Source: Alopecurus myosuroides | Taxonomy: Eukaryota; Streptophyta; Magnoliopsida; Poales; Poaceae | Assembly: GCA_028641055.1 (NCBI GenBank) | Contig: CM054057.1 | Span: 725,682,484-725,746,483, forward strand | Reading direction: 5' to 3' | Length of the DNA: 64,000 nt | Part shown: positions 32,651-45,105 of the stretch, in pieces | How the letters are laid out: every line of letters starts with the position of its first letter | Position numbering within the stretch: position 1 is the first letter of the stretch | Position numbers and translations under genes: made by a program | Notes under the pieces: model-generated | What the model was told of the DNA's origin: nothing | Database searches by the model: none | What the model saw: the letters and a program-made list of their open reading frames with translations, nothing else

Positions 32651-34460
32651 TTAACAGAACTGTTGCCTATTTGAAAACGGACTCTCAGATTCTTGAATCT
32701 TCTCTCTAATGAACTTCTCCGGAGTCATTACTTGCATAACATCAACATCTTCATCATAAGAATTCCCAGAAATACAATGTTTTGGTCTTTGCCCATTAAC
32801 CACTTGTGTAGTGTTATCTTTGAGGGAAGAAATTTTAATTGCACCCGAACGATACACTTCTTCAATAATATAAGGTCCTTCCCATCTGGAGAGTAATTTT
32901 CCTACAAAAAATCTGAGACGAGACCGATAGAATAGAACTTTCTCACCAACATGAAACTATCTTTTAAGGATCCTTTTATCATGCCAATGTTTAACTTTAT
33001 TTTTAAATATTTTAGCATTTTTACAAGATTCACATCTCCATTCATCTAAATGATTCAAATCAAGCATTCTTTTCTTACAAGCAAGTTAAAATCTTTATTT
33101 AGTTCTTTCACTGCTCAATAAGCTTTGTGTTCTAATTCTAAAGGCAAGTGACAAGCTTTTCCATAAACCATTTCGTAAGGAGACATACCCATAGGATTTT
33201 TAAAAGCGGTTCTATAAGCCCATAAAGTATCATTTAACTTATCATACCAATTCTTCCTAGATTTGTTAACAGTCTTTTGCAAGATAGATTTAATTTCTTT
33301 ATTTGATAATTCTACTTGCCCACTGGTTTGAGGTTGATAAGATGAGGCAATTCTATGATTAACATCATATTTAGCAAGGGTTTTTTTAAAACCACCATGA
33401 ATAAAGTGAGAACCTCCATCAGTGATAAGATATCTAGGCACACCAAACCTAGGGAATATAACATCTTTAAGCATTTTTAACGAGGTTTCACCATCAGCAC
33501 TTTTAGTAGGTATAGCTTCTACCCATTTAGTAACATAATCAACAGCAAAAGGTATATGTGTATAGCCATTCGAAGAACGAAAAGGACCCATAAAGTAAAA
33601 TCCTGAGCAATCAAAAGGTTCAATAGCAAGAGAATAATTCATAGGCATTTCATTATGTCTAGAAATATTACCAACTCTTTGACATTTATCATAAGACAAA
33701 ATGAATTTACGCCCATCTTTAACTTACCAGACCAATATATTCTTCCTACATTTATTAACAGTCTTTTGCAAGATAGATTTAATTTCTCTATTCGATAATT
33801 CTACTTGCCCACTGGTTTGAGATTGATAAGCTGAGGCAATTCTCTATGATTAACATCATATTTAGCAAGGGTTTTTCTAAAACCACCATGAATAAAGTGA
33901 GAGCCTCCATCAGTCATAAGATATCTAGGCACTCCAAACCTAGGGAAGATAACATCTTTAAGCATTTTTAACGAGGTTTCACCATCAGCACTTTTAGTAG
34001 GTATAGCTTCTACCCATTTAGTAACATAATCAATAGTGACAAGTATATGTGTATAGCCATTTGAAGAAGGAAAAGGACCCATAAAGTCAAATCCCCAGCA
34101 ATCAAAAGGTTCAATAGCAAGAGAATAATTCATAGGCATTTCATTACTTCTAGAAATATTACTAACTCTTTGAGAGTCATCACAAGAAGAAATAAATTTA
34201 CGTTCATCTTTAAAGAGAGTAGGACAATAGAAACCTGATTGTAGAACCTTTTGTGTGGTTCTATCTCCAGTGTGGTGTCCTCCATAAGCACTACCATGGC
34301 ACTTTTTCAATAATTCACGTTGTTCATGATCGGGAACACATCTTCTCACAATACCATCTACCCCTTCTTTATATAAGTGTGGGTCATCCCGAAAATAATG
34401 CCTTAAATCATAGAAGAAATTTCTTCTTTGTTGAGCTGTAAATGTTGGAGGCAAATACTT
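32651..34460 (-). pseudogene. Integrase of F with internal direct duplication
   Basis: Minus strand. 34454-33801 has the zinc-binding N-terminus (GSAYGGHHTGDRTTQKVLQS) and core with FDFMGPFPSSNGYTH (first Asp) and YLMTDGGSHF (second Asp). After a break, 33699-33115 repeats the core from [20 protein letters not shown], giving LITDGGSHF again and then [20 protein letters not shown] (Glu region), [20 protein letters not shown] and [17 protein letters not shown]. The C-terminal tail resumes at 32857-32651 (VYRSGAIKISSL-like). About 480 bp are present twice (see repeat entry). Integrase would insert the cDNA; this copy cannot be made as one chain. Confidence 0.85.
33240..34218. repeat. Direct duplication of ~480 bp in the F integrase
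   Basis: Unit 1 is about 33240-33721 and unit 2 about 33728-34218. Shared words include CAGTCTTTTGCAAGATAGAT (33269 and 33758) and TCAAAAGGTTCAATAGCAAG (both units). The units differ at many sites, including gained and lost bases, and unit 2 keeps the better coding frame. Confidence 0.88.
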
Positions 34461-34493
34461 GGAAACAATAAAGTTAGCATACCATGTACTATC

Positions 34494-35991
34494 CTAGAAT
34501 TTTACTTTTATTGCAGCTAGTTGTTCATTTCGAAAACTATCATTAACAGGAATAGGATCAAAAACAATGTTTTCCAATCTAGACAAGTTATCAGCAACAG
34601 GATTTTCAGCACCCTGCCTATCCACAGTATGCAAATCAAACTCTTGTAAAAGCAACACCCATCTAATAAGCCTAGGCTTAGCATCTTTGTTTTCCATAAG
34701 GTATCTAATAAAAGCATGATCAGTATGGATAGTAACCTTTGAATCAACAATATAAGGTCTAAACTTATCACAAGCAAAAACCCACAGCTAAGAACTCTTT
34801 TTCAGTAGTAGCATAATTCTTTTGAGAAGCATCAAGAGTCTTACTAGCATAATGAATAACTTTAAATTTCTTATCTATGCGCTGTCCAAGAACATCACCT
34901 ACAGTAAAATCACTAGAATCACACATAATTTCAAAAGGTAAATTCCAATCAGGCTGTTGAACAATAGGAGCAGTAGTTAAAGCCTTCTTTAAGGTTTCAA
35001 AAGCTTCCTTGCAATCATCATCAAAAACAAAAGGTACATCTTTTTGAAGAAGAATAGTAAGAGGTTTTGATATTTTAGAGAAATCTTTAATAAACCTCCT
35101 ATAAAATCCAGCATGACCAAGAACACTACGAATACCTTTAACATCCCTAGGATAGTGCATTTTCTCTATTGCTTCCACTTTAGCTCTGTCAACTTCAATA
35201 CCTCTTTCAGAAATTTTATGTCCAGGAACAATTCCTTCATTAACCATAAAGTGGCATTTCTCCCAATTAAGAACCAGATTAATTTCCTCACATCTCTACA
35301 AAAATTTATGAAGGTTGTGCAAACAATTATCAAAAGAAGTTCCATAGACGGAGAAATCGTCCATGAATACTTCCACAATCTATTCACAAAAACCATGAAA
35401 AATAGCAGACATGCATCTTTGAAATGCATCAGGAGCATTGCATAAACCAAATTGCATACGTCTATAAGCATAATTCCACAAGTACAAGTAAAAGTTGTTT
35501 TCTCTTGATCTTTTGCCCTAACAGCAATTTGAGAAAACCCAGAATAACCATCAAGAAAGAACAAAATGAGTTTTCTTAGACAACCTCTCTAACATTTGAT
35601 CAATAAAAGGCAAAGGATAATGATCTTTCTTAGTAACCTTAATAACTTTACTAAAATCAATGCACATTCTATACCCAACTAGTACTCTTTGTGGAATAAG
35701 CTCATTATTTTCATTAGGAACAACAGCCATTCCACCCTTCTTATGAACACAATGCACGGGGCTTACCCAGCTACTATCATCAATAGGAAAAATAATACCA
35801 GCATCAAGGAGTTTTAATACCTCATTTCTTACCACTTCCTTCATCTTAGGAACTAAAAGGCGTTGATGTTCAACAACTGGCTTTACATCAGGTCCAATAT
35901 TAATAGCATGCTGACATATAGTAGGAGAAATCCCCTTCAAATCGTCCAGAGTATAACCAATAGCTCCATGGTGTTTCTTTAAAATTCCCAA
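34494..35991 (-). pseudogene. Reverse transcriptase and RNase H of F
   Basis: 35991-35551 has the RT fingers/palm start (LLDAGIIFPIDDSSWVSPVH, VGYRMCIDFSKVIKVTKKDH, PLPFIDQMLERL). The next frame has FFLDGYSGFSQIAV. The catalytic box reads FMDD near 35360-35375 in a third frame because of a frameshift around 35450-35500. 35247-34768 continues with the RT thumb (RGIEVDRAKVEAIEKMHYPR) and the RNase H start ([30 protein letters not shown]). 34697-34494 holds the end of RNase H ([20 protein letters not shown]). At least three frameshifts. Together these are the pol core of a Ty3/Gypsy element. Confidence 0.87.
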
Positions 35992-36093
35992 TATTCTTTC
36001 CTCTTCTTCACCTGAAAGTTTAGCACTAATAATAACAGGCTATGTTTTCTTATCATCAATATAAGAATATTTAAGACCATCAGGCAAAGGTTT

Positions 36094-36700
36094 TTAATCA
36101 AAGGCAGGATCCTCCTTGGGTGGCAATGTGGTACCCAAGTCTTCCACGGGTAAATTATGTTTCAGTATCACAGGTTGACGAAGAAGAATATCGTCAATCT
36201 CATTTCTCTCTTTCATAAAGACCTCACTTTCATGATCCTCCGTATATTGCTGCAAAGCATTGTTAGGAGCAAGAGCAATAGAAGCAAGGTATTCAACTTT
36301 AAAATCCTCATCAGGTAATTTAGATTCATAAGGTGCTCTAACAAATTTAGATAAATTGAACTCATAAGATTTTCCATCAAATTTAGTCAATATCTTCTCT
36401 CTCTTACAATCTATAATAGCACCACAACTGTTCACGAAAGGTCTACCAAAAATAATAGGACAAGTTTTACTAGCAGTCTTACCAAGTACAAGAAAATCAG
36501 TGGGATATTTAGTTTTACCACATAAAACATCCCCATCCCTAACAATACCAATCGGAAAGACAGTTTCTCTATTAGCAAGCTGAATACCCACATCAATATC
36601 CTCAAGCTCTCAAGAACCAATTTCATGCATAATTTCTTTATAAAGATCATAAGGTGTAGCACTAGAACTAGCACCAATATCACATAAACCATAATAGAAA
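36094..36700 (-). pseudogene. Aspartic protease of F
   Basis: The active-site motif DIGAS is readable at about 36671-36685 in one frame, followed in another frame by IGIVRDGDVLCGKTKYPTDF and PIIFGRPFVNSCGAIIDCKR, which is the flap and ILGRPF-type end of a retropepsin. The linker to RT (SEVFMKERNEIDDILLRQPV) follows. One frameshift near 36600 separates the active site from the rest. The enzyme would cleave the gag-pol polyprotein. Confidence 0.8.
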
Positions 36701-37231
36701 TGATCACCAATCTTAACAGAAAGCTCATGAACACTAGTTTACTTAGGTCTATGAGGATGGAAACAATATTTGAGGCATCCTCACAAAAGACAATTCGTTC
36801 ATCCTCTACATTCCCACAAACAAGATCTTTTACTATTGCTACTTCAGGTTCAACATTTATTTGTTCATCAGGTTCAATAGATTTCTTAATGCTCTTATGA
36901 ACCACACTAACTACAACATAGTGTTCTTTCACTTTAGCAGGGAAAGGCATTTCTTAAATATAAGGTTCAGGAACAACAGGATTAACAACATGCACTTCTA
37001 TATTACTAGCATGAACAATATCTTTATAAGGTGTATGATATTTATGATAATCCTTCTTAGGAATATCGAGATAGGAGGCAAAATCTTTCAAACATTTGCC
37101 AAGATTTGAGAATCAAGACCACAAACAGCACTAAAATTATAGAAATCATCAGTTCCCATAGAAGTTTTAACACATTCGTAATCATAATTTATACCTGAGT
37201 TTCTACCTTTGTCATTCTCCCATCTTTTAGT
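36701..37231 (-). pseudogene. gag C-terminal part of F
   Basis: Minus-strand coding between the G2 insertion and the protease, with several frameshifts (36950-36432 gives one readable piece, KVKEHYVVVSVVHKSIKKSI). The part next to 37231 reads in frame with the gag segment on the other side of G2 once the insertion and one GTTTT copy are disregarded. Confidence 0.65.
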
Positions 37232-37236
37232 GTTTT
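37232..37236. repeat. Left target-site duplication of G2 (GTTTT)
   Basis: Identical to 60874-60878 at the other edge of the three-LTR array. Confidence 0.9.
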
Positions 37237-37798
37237 TGTCGAGACATCGTAGTAGTTTTCACAGACGGGGGTGCCATGAAACTACGGTAGAGACGTGGGG
37301 TAACGGGATAGCGTAGTAACACGGAACACAGGATTTACCCAGGTTCGGTACGCCGCGACAGTGCGACGTGCCTACTCCTGCACTTCTCACTAATTGGGAC
37401 TAAAGCCCGTAAATAGAGTTACAATGTGAGGGTTTTAGATCTAAACCACTCGACGAGGATGAGCTTCTCGGCGAGTTGGCGTAGAGCTTCTATGTTATCT
37501 CTCCTTCGTTGGTTGTTTTGTTTATCTCCCGTCCGGCTTTATATAATAGCCGGATTAGGGCTTACAGAATAGGAAACCTAGAAAACTACGGTAACCTGTA
37601 ACTTGGAAAGCAAGGAATCCGTCTTCTCCTCCAAGTCAGATCACATGGGCTATGATCCGGGTTCTTCTAGAATCCGGCTTCTGCGCGTCGGATTACTGGG
37701 CCGCCTAATGGACCTAAGCCCACTACCACTTAGGCCACCCTGGTAATCCGGCACTTGGCCTACCATCTTCTATACCCCTATTTGGTATATATCCGACA
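37237..37798 (-). repeat. G2 LTR A
   Basis: 562 bp, TGTCGAGACATCG...TATATCCGACA on the plus strand. Differs from B at 5 sites and from C at 6, with no indels; four of these are private to A. On the plus strand CGGCTTTATATAATAGCCGG is a near-palindrome around 37533-37552. Confidence 0.95.
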
Positions 37799-37812
37799 GT
37801 AGCCCCCAAGAA
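37799..37812 (-). other. Polypurine tract, G2 left unit
   Basis: Minus strand TTCTTGGGGGCTAC abuts LTR A. The same tract follows LTR B at 49336-49349. Confidence 0.8.
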
Positions 37813-37980
37813 GGATCAAAACTCTGATTCTCCGCCGTTCGCCAAATATTCTTTGTCCGAGAAACATTGATTCAGTAGTCTTGATTCTTCTTATTCTTCT
37901 TTTGAAAAAGATGGTGGCATGAAACTCGGAATCCTGAAAATCCGGCTTTTCTCTCACGATCCTTCGTGGAGAAGAAACTT

Positions 37981-38014
37981 CTTACGTCAGCGCACTCAAC
38001 CATGCTGACGTAAG
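37981..38014. promoter_or_regulatory. TGACG palindrome upstream of the G2 left antisense gene
   Basis: CTTACGTCAGC (37981-37991) and GCTGACGTAAG (38004-38014) are perfect inverse copies. Each contains a TGACGTAA core, the type of site bound by plant TGA/bZIP factors. It lies ~180 bp upstream of the TATA box. The same pair is at 49516-49549. Confidence 0.6.
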
Positions 38015-38192
38015 CGACGTTTGAGTTTTACTCGGAAAAACCCAGAAACATATCAGACAGATTCTCGCGGGAAACGAGGAGATAACCATCATTACCCCGT
38101 CGTTTCATTTCCCGGATTTTCCGGCGAGTGACACGCGGCAAACATCCAACGATCAAAATAGCCGTTGGCGCGCATCTTGACGGATTTCTAGC

Positions 38193-38200
38193 TATAAATA
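38193..38200 (+). promoter_or_regulatory. TATA box, G2 left antisense gene
   Basis: TATAAATA within GCTATAAATAGCT, 142 bp upstream of the ATG at 38335. Identical in the right unit. Confidence 0.7.
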
Positions 38201-38334
38201 GCTATCCTCGTCCTCAACGAAAACTTTCTGCACTCTCACCGCTCTCGCCATTGACGCGCATAAGCTCCCAAGCGACGCACTGTCCCGAGCACTCCTCACC
38301 TCCAAGCCCCGGGAACGAACCGCGCCGCCCGAAA

Positions 38335-41263
38335 ATGGCAGGCTCACCGTCTTCGCCCACTCGCGCCGCCATCAACGACATCATCAGCGACCTAGATCCC
38401 CAAACTGGGTCACCCAAGCACGCCGACGACGAGCCGGAGAAATCCGCGGCCTCTGCGGCGGGCGGAGAAAATCTTTCCGCCGCCGCGGACGTTGCGGGCG
38501 CTAGCTCCGCCGCCTCCCCTCCGTTCGCTCCTGAAACGACGGAGGAGGAGATCCTGTTTCAAGTCAACGAACACACTGCGACTGAAGAAGTAGAATTTGT
38601 CGGCGACTGGGATCCGAGTAACTCTTCCCTCGTCCTCCTTCGACAAATGTCAAAAGAGGGATTAATAGTTAAAGGCAAATGGCGAAAATCAGATGGTGAG
38701 CTCGAGCCCAGACCAAAAGACGGATAATGTGTCCTCCTTACATCTCACATTACGCGAGGTATGGGTTTACCTCCTTCTGCCTTCTTCATAGACATCCTTA
38801 ACTATTACGGCGTCCAACCGCATAACCTCTCTCCAACCTGCATCCTCTATCTAGCTAGCTTCCAAGCCCTTTTTGAGGGATATCTCGGAATAACTCCTCG
38901 TCTAGATTTTTGGCAATACTGTTTTGAAGTAAAACATAACATCACAGAAGGTATTTCCCCTATCTATGGAACCATATCTTTCATTCTTCGGAAAAATAGA
39001 GAGGATTGGTTCCCGAGAATACAAATGCCAGAACCCACCAAATCCTGGCCGGGTTCTTTCTTTTATCATCAGGACATCCCATTCCCTGGCAAGGAAATCG
39101 GGGTTCCTTCATTCGTTAATTCCGCCGCCCTTCCTCGAGAGAGTTGGACAGTTGAAGCAGTTGAGACATTGCCGGAAAATTTAATGAAGATAAAACGCCG
39201 TATTGCCAAGCTTACTTCTTCCAAACCTTCCTTAACTGGGAAAGACACTGTTTTATGCTGGTTCGGACGTCGCATTCAGCCCTTTCATTTCGTTCTCCGG
39301 CTTCTTTGCGAATACCAAGGGCCAGAAGATAGCATGAGGGGAACAGATAAAGCCTATACCAAGAAAGATTTTTATAAAGCGGCTTCATCAGCTGGTTGCC
39401 TCCAGCGCCCAAATCGAAGAAAACCTAGCCATTTATCACGTTGAAAATCGAGTTCCTAAGGTATTTTACTTTCCTTGTTTCCGAGTTTTCCTCAGATTAA
39501 CTTGTATCTCGCCTTTTAATCATGTTGTTAATTTCTTTCCTAGTTCAACGAAATCGGAGGAAATGATCTTGCTTCCGATGCCGAACTCAGCGAACTACAT
39601 GCTAGGTTTTACAACGACCGGAAGCGCAAAAGGCAGGTGACTTTCGAGAAAATGGTAACTGTTGACGGAATTACTGTCGCCACATCCAGGTATTTTACCA
39701 GGTTTTCCTAGTTACCATCCTCCTTCAGTTCTTCGAGATTTTTAACTCTCGGATATTCTTCTTTCAGTCTTGCCCCAATTCCTTTGAAAACAAAGAAGCT
39801 GAAGAAACATAAGACTGCTATCAAAGAAGAATCTTCTTCCGCAGCCATGGGCCCGAGGGGTAGAACGGAAGCACAGACAGGTGGAAATCTCCGGACCTCT
39901 GCTGGAAACGAACCCGTCTCCAATTTGGACAGTAACATCCGGATAAAGAAGAACCGTTCGACGTCTTGGATATATTCGTCCGGAGGCTAAAAAAATTTCT
40001 TCGCTTGCCCTCTAATTCGTCTTGGCCACAGGGCGGATTAGTTGTTCGCAATGATATTATATTTTCCCCTCGCCAGGTCTTACAAGATGGCCTTCATCAC
40101 GTTGGGATTCTTTTTGCTGAATATGCCAAAGAATTCAACGAGAACTTGGCCGACTTGCGAGAAATGAGCCAGGTGACACCTCTATCCCCCAAGCATTAAG
40201 TCGAAAACCTGAATTCTTCTTAATGTTTCATCATATGCTTGTTCATACTTAAGCATTTGGCTTTCATTTCCGTATTCAGCATTCCGCAGATGCCATAAAC
40301 TTGGAAGTTTTTAGAAGCTTAATCTCAAAAGTAGAGAAGTAAAAACCCTTCAATCTATGATTGAGTTGAAAAGCACGAGCTGGCGTCATCTCAGCTACAA
40401 TTATCTAAAACAACAGGTGTGTATTTCTGCAGTTTTTATCCGGATAATATTTGTCCCAAAATTTTCAAAAGCTCGAAATGTTTTTGTGTCCCCTAGCTGC
40501 TTTAGCAAAAGCCAACAAAGTAGCCAAGGACGCTAGCAATGCATCTCGTCTCCGTGCAGAAAACTCGAGCCTTCGCAAGGAACTTATGAAAGTTCAAAAA
40601 GACCTGGAAGCCAGTAATCTGGCCCTTGGGATTGCTCAATCCCAGGCTTCTTTGCAAGCGGCGGAAAATAAATCTATTATCCATGATTTCGAAAGTATGC
40701 TATTCCCGCGCATGAAAGAAGGCACCGAAATTGATAAGGTTCTTGGTAAGTTGTTCCTTTTACCAATTTCTCCATGTCTTACTTTCCTTTATTTTGTGGC
40801 CTAAACCCGTTTCTGCCATCAAAACAGGGAATATTCCAGGCATTTCTCGATTGAGAAAATCCGAGCTTTTGGAGAGGTATGGAACGCAATCAGAAATGCA
40901 GGAATGCAATTGATTAATAAATTCCTTCCCGCAAGTACTATAGATTTCTCGGAAGTTTACAAACTCCCGGGTGCCATCATGGAAGTTGGGATCAAAGGAA
41001 TTCATCGTACGCTCCGCTGCACGAGGTGGTGCGCGCATGGCACTAGGCCTTATGCGCCTACACTATCCTGATGCGAAATCTTGGCGCGTGGCCTCTGGTG
41101 TCCCTCAAGGGTATACAGAGAATCAGCGAACCGCCATCTTTGATGAAGTCAAAGGCCACGCACCAAGATTGCTTCCATGGTTAACATTTCTATCACTTAT
41201 CCAGAAGAAGAGGTTCCCGCAGTCCCCGAAGATGAAAGCAGCGAGGAAGACTCGGATGCTTGA
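38335..41263 (+). pseudogene. Antisense gene of G2, left unit
   Basis: Same gene as at 49872-52793 (see there for domains and exons). Shares the in-frame TAA (38725-38727). Additional private differences: an extra-codon change near 39115 (SFVNSAALP against SFFSAALP), one-base indels near 39285, 39295 and 39375 that break the core after RIQPFHF, and indels near 39955-40010, 40320-40385 and 40970 (an extra CCGGG before the C-terminal exon). The C-terminal block ends at TGA 41261-41263. Cannot give a full-length product. Confidence 0.75.
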
Positions 41264-41945
41264 AGGACTGCCTTTAACCTGGATGATGGATTTGTATAAT
41301 ATGAGCGCTTTATACTGTAATTCATACTGTAACGCTTCTATTTCATTTGCCGAAACAAGAACTCCGCCTTTTGCAGCTTTGAATTATGAAATTCCTTGCA
41401 AGTTTGTCGGGTTGAATACTCCTTTATCTACTAAGTTCTCTGGCATATGTGTTTTGACTGTCTTTAGTGTTTGAAATGACTCGATAGCATTATGATCGTC
41501 AAGACGAGTAACTGGGTATAACCAATCAGTTAAAACTCGGAAACATGGACCATACTAAAGGCATTTTTACTAACCAGATCCAGTGACCCAACATACATTC
41601 GATCAGGTAATGCTTAAAGATTTGTAAGGAACTTTCTTGAAACTTGGGCACGCAGGCACAATCCGAGTTTCCTTTAGCCATTAACAGGCTGAAATCATTC
41701 AGTTTTTTAACGCCGAGCACGCAGGCACAATTCGGGTTAACATTGAGTATTTTGTAAGATCATTGGGAAATAGAAAAGGTGGAAACATGCTTTTACTATA
41801 GCAAAACTTGTAAAAAACATGGATATCAGAATTCCAATGACTTTATTTCATGATCTCAAAAGTGTTTACATAGATATTGAACTAAGTATAGAAGGGACGT
41901 AACTGATGGATGCTCCAAGGCCTCTTTGTCTCTCTAGCTCATCAT
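41264..41945. other. G2 left unit, non-coding between antisense gene and pol
   Basis: Convergent 3' ends of the antisense gene and pol. It has two imperfect copies of a GCACGCAGGCACAATYCGRGTT word (41650 and 41718). No gene seen. Confidence 0.55.
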
Positions 41946-43868
41946 CTATCTTTCTCTTCTTTTGCGATTCGGTTTCTCGGGATCGTCTTCCGTATCTCGA
42001 ATGTCAACAAGATAGTATGATCCATTTTTCATGGCTTTACTTATGACAAATGGCCCTTCCCATACTGGGGCTAATTTGTGCTTCCTTTGCTGCACCAACT
42101 TCAGCACTAGGTCACCTTCTTTAAAAGAGCGATGCCTGATTTTCCGACTATGGTAACGTCTCAAACCCTGCTGATAAATGGCTGATCTTTGAAGCACAAG
42201 CTCTCGTTCCTCTTCTAGGAGATCAACGGCATTCTGTCGTGCCTCTTCGGCGTCTAATTCGTCAAATTCTTGCACTCTTGGACTATCATGGATCATATCT
42301 GTTGGGAGAATAGCTTCCGCGCCGTAAACTAGGAAAAACGGGGTTTGCCCGGTTGACCTATTTTGGCGTCGTTCTTATACTCCAAATCACAGAAGGTAGC
42401 TCTTCTACCCATGCTCCGTCCGCTCTGTGAAGAGGAGTTTCGAGTCTTGGGCGTATTCCTTGCAAGATTGAGCTATTCATTCGCTCAACCTGTCCATTGG
42501 ATTGCGGGTGTGCCACAGATGCTAGATCTAGGCGAATTCCCGTTTGTCGGCAAATATGTTGCCAACTCTCCAATGGAGAAATGTGTCCCGTTGTCGGTTA
42601 TTTATGCTGTGTGGCACACCGTATCTCATCAAGTCGATGATGAAATTTCTAGCAGTTGCACCATCAGCTTTTTGATGGGTTTGGCCTCCACCCATTTGGT
42701 GTACTTATCCACTGCTACTAGCAATGAGTAAGTCCACCTCTTGCAGTTTTGAACGGTCCCATCATATCTAGCCCCCAGACCGCAAACGGCCACGTAATGG
42801 GGATAGTTTTAAGTGCTTGGGCCGGCAAATTGGTCTGCTTAGCGTAATATTGACATCCTGCACATGTGTTAACTATATGCTCGGCATCTGTCTTGGCTGT
42901 TAGCCAGAAAAAACCCGCGAAATGCTTTTTTGACTATGCTTTTTGATTGAGCATGATGTCCGCAATCGCCGGCATGGATTTCTTCCAGTATTTCTCTTCC
43001 TTCTTCTGGTGAAATGCACCGCTGAAAAATTCCAGAAATACTGCGTTTATATAAGCAGCCGTCAATTACTGTGTATCCTTTGCATCGACGCTGTATTTGT
43101 CTTTGCAAGACTTCGTCTGCTCCTTCCGGGTACTTCTGATTGACTAAGAAGTTTAAGTACGGAATTGTCCAGTCCGGTTTAACGATCATGACTTCAATCG
43201 ATTCAGACGCCAGAGGGTAATCAACGTCTCCACCTTTTATGGATGGCTCATGTAAGTGCTGAACGAATACTCCTGGCGGTAAGGTTTTTACCCTTTCTGA
43301 TCCCATGCGGGCTAGCGCATCCGCGTTCCAGTTGTCCCCTTTTGATGTGAAGGACCTCGAATCCAAAGAAACAGATGGCGAACTCGTCTACCGTTCTCCG
43401 ATATTCGGCCATTATAGGCTTTTTTGCGTCCCAGGTTTGGTTAAGCTGATGCTGCACCAAATCCGAGTCGCCATAGCACAAGATGCGCTTTACTCCTATT
43501 TCTTTTGCAATATGCAAGCCGTGAAGCAGAGCTTCGTATTCTGCCACGTTATTACTGGCGTTGAAGTGTATTTGCAACACGTACTCCATTGTGTCTCCCT
43601 TAGGAGATTTTAAGACTACGCCAGCCCCAGCTCCTTCCTTCATCTTGGATCCGTCAAAGTGCATGATCCAGTACTCGGACTCCGGCATTGGTGTTTTTTC
43701 CATTGCTTCTGTCCAGTCGGCAACAAAATCTGCCAAAACCTGGGATTTTATGGCCGTCCTTGGCTGGTACTTAATGTCGAAGGCTGCCAGCTCAATGCCC
43801 CATTTGGCTACTCGGCCGGTTGCCTCTGCATTGTTTATAATGTCTCCTAGTGGTGCTTTACTAACCAC
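41946..43868 (-). pseudogene. G2 left unit: second RNase H and integrase
   Basis: Same domains as 53398-55370 in the right unit but split by about ten one- to three-base indels (for example near 42361, 42556, 42600, 42650, 42722, 42918 and 43335). The pieces are 43868-43248 (RNase H, IMHFDGSKMKEGAGAGVVLK), 43366-42869 (linker and integrase zinc region), 42573-42358 (HPQSNGQVERMN) and 42296-41946 (C-terminal domain). The right unit is open through the same stretch. Confidence 0.85.
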
Positions 43869-43870
43869 TG

Positions 43871-45042
43871 TTATGGAATGCCCTTGGAAGTAATGGCGTA
43901 GTTTTCTAGAAGCGAAAAATACACCATACGCCAGTTTCTGGTAATGTGGGTACCTTTGTTTTGACTCGGAAAAACTTCGCTTATGTAATATACCGGATGT
44001 TGGTCTGGTATGCTTTGTTCTTCCTTTAACCGTTCCACAACGATTACCGCACTAATAACCCGATTTGTAGCCGTAAGGTACAATAACATGGGCTCTTCGT
44101 CTTTTGGGGATGCCAAAATCGGAGCTTTCATCAAGGTTTCCTTCAACTGAGTCAGCGCCGCATCGGCCTCTTCTGTCCATTCGAACTTGTCGGATTTTTT
44201 CAGCAGCTTGTAGAGTGGTAATGCTTTATCCCCCAGCCGACTAATAAATCTACTAACGGCAGCTGCGGAACCCGTCAATCTTTGGACATCTTTGACGCAG
44301 GTAGGTTTTGTGATGTTCAAGATTGCCTTGATCTTTTCCGGGTTAACTTCTATTCCTCTGTGAGAAACGATGAAACCCAGAAGTTTTCCTGAGGGAACCC
44401 CGAATACGCACTTAGATGGATTCAACTTCATCTTGTAGGTGCGTAAGTTTTCGAAAGTTTTTCGCAAATCCTCAAGGAGTGTATCTTTTTACTTGGTTAC
44501 GACAGCAATATCGTCCACATAAACATGGACATTTTTTCCAATCTGACTATGCAAACAACGTTGCATGCAACGCTGGTAGGTTGCACCTGCGTTCTTCAGG
44601 CCAAACGGCATGGTTACGTAATAATACGTCCCGTATGGGGTTATGAAAGAAGTCTTAATTTGATCTTCCTTTTTCATGCGTATTTGGTGGTACCCGGAGT
44701 ATGCATCCAAAAAGCATAAAAGCTCAGAGCCTGCTGTGGCGTCTATTATTTGGTCGATTCGCGTAATGCGAACCTATCTTTCGGACACAATTTGTTCAAG
44801 CCTGTGTAATCTATACACATTCTAAGAGCAGTAGTGTCTTTCTTAGGTACTAATACCGGATTTGCAGACCAGTCAGTATGGATCACTTCCTTGATGAAAT
44901 CCGCTGCTAAAAGCCGGATAATTTCCTTGCCAATAGCCTTCCGTCTTCTTCCGTCAAATCGACGGAGACCTTGTTTGACGGGTTTTGATCTAGGAATAAC
45001 CTTAAGTTGGTGCTCAGCAAGTTCCCTGGGTACACCTGGCAT
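43871..45042 (-). pseudogene. G2 left unit: RT and first RNase H
   Basis: RT N-terminal part 45042-44746, broken by a one-base loss near 44765. The palm with VYVDDIAVV is in 44710-44489, followed by the shared TAA, then the connection/first RNase H in 44467-43871 (RLTGSAAAVSRFISRLGDKA; LLYLTATNRVISAVIVVERL). Another single-base loss near 43970 ends the frame. Confidence 0.88.
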
Positions 45043-45105
45043 GTCAGCTGGACACCAGGCAAAAATATCCCAGTTCTCACGGAGGAACTTGATGAGCTCG
45101 CCTTC

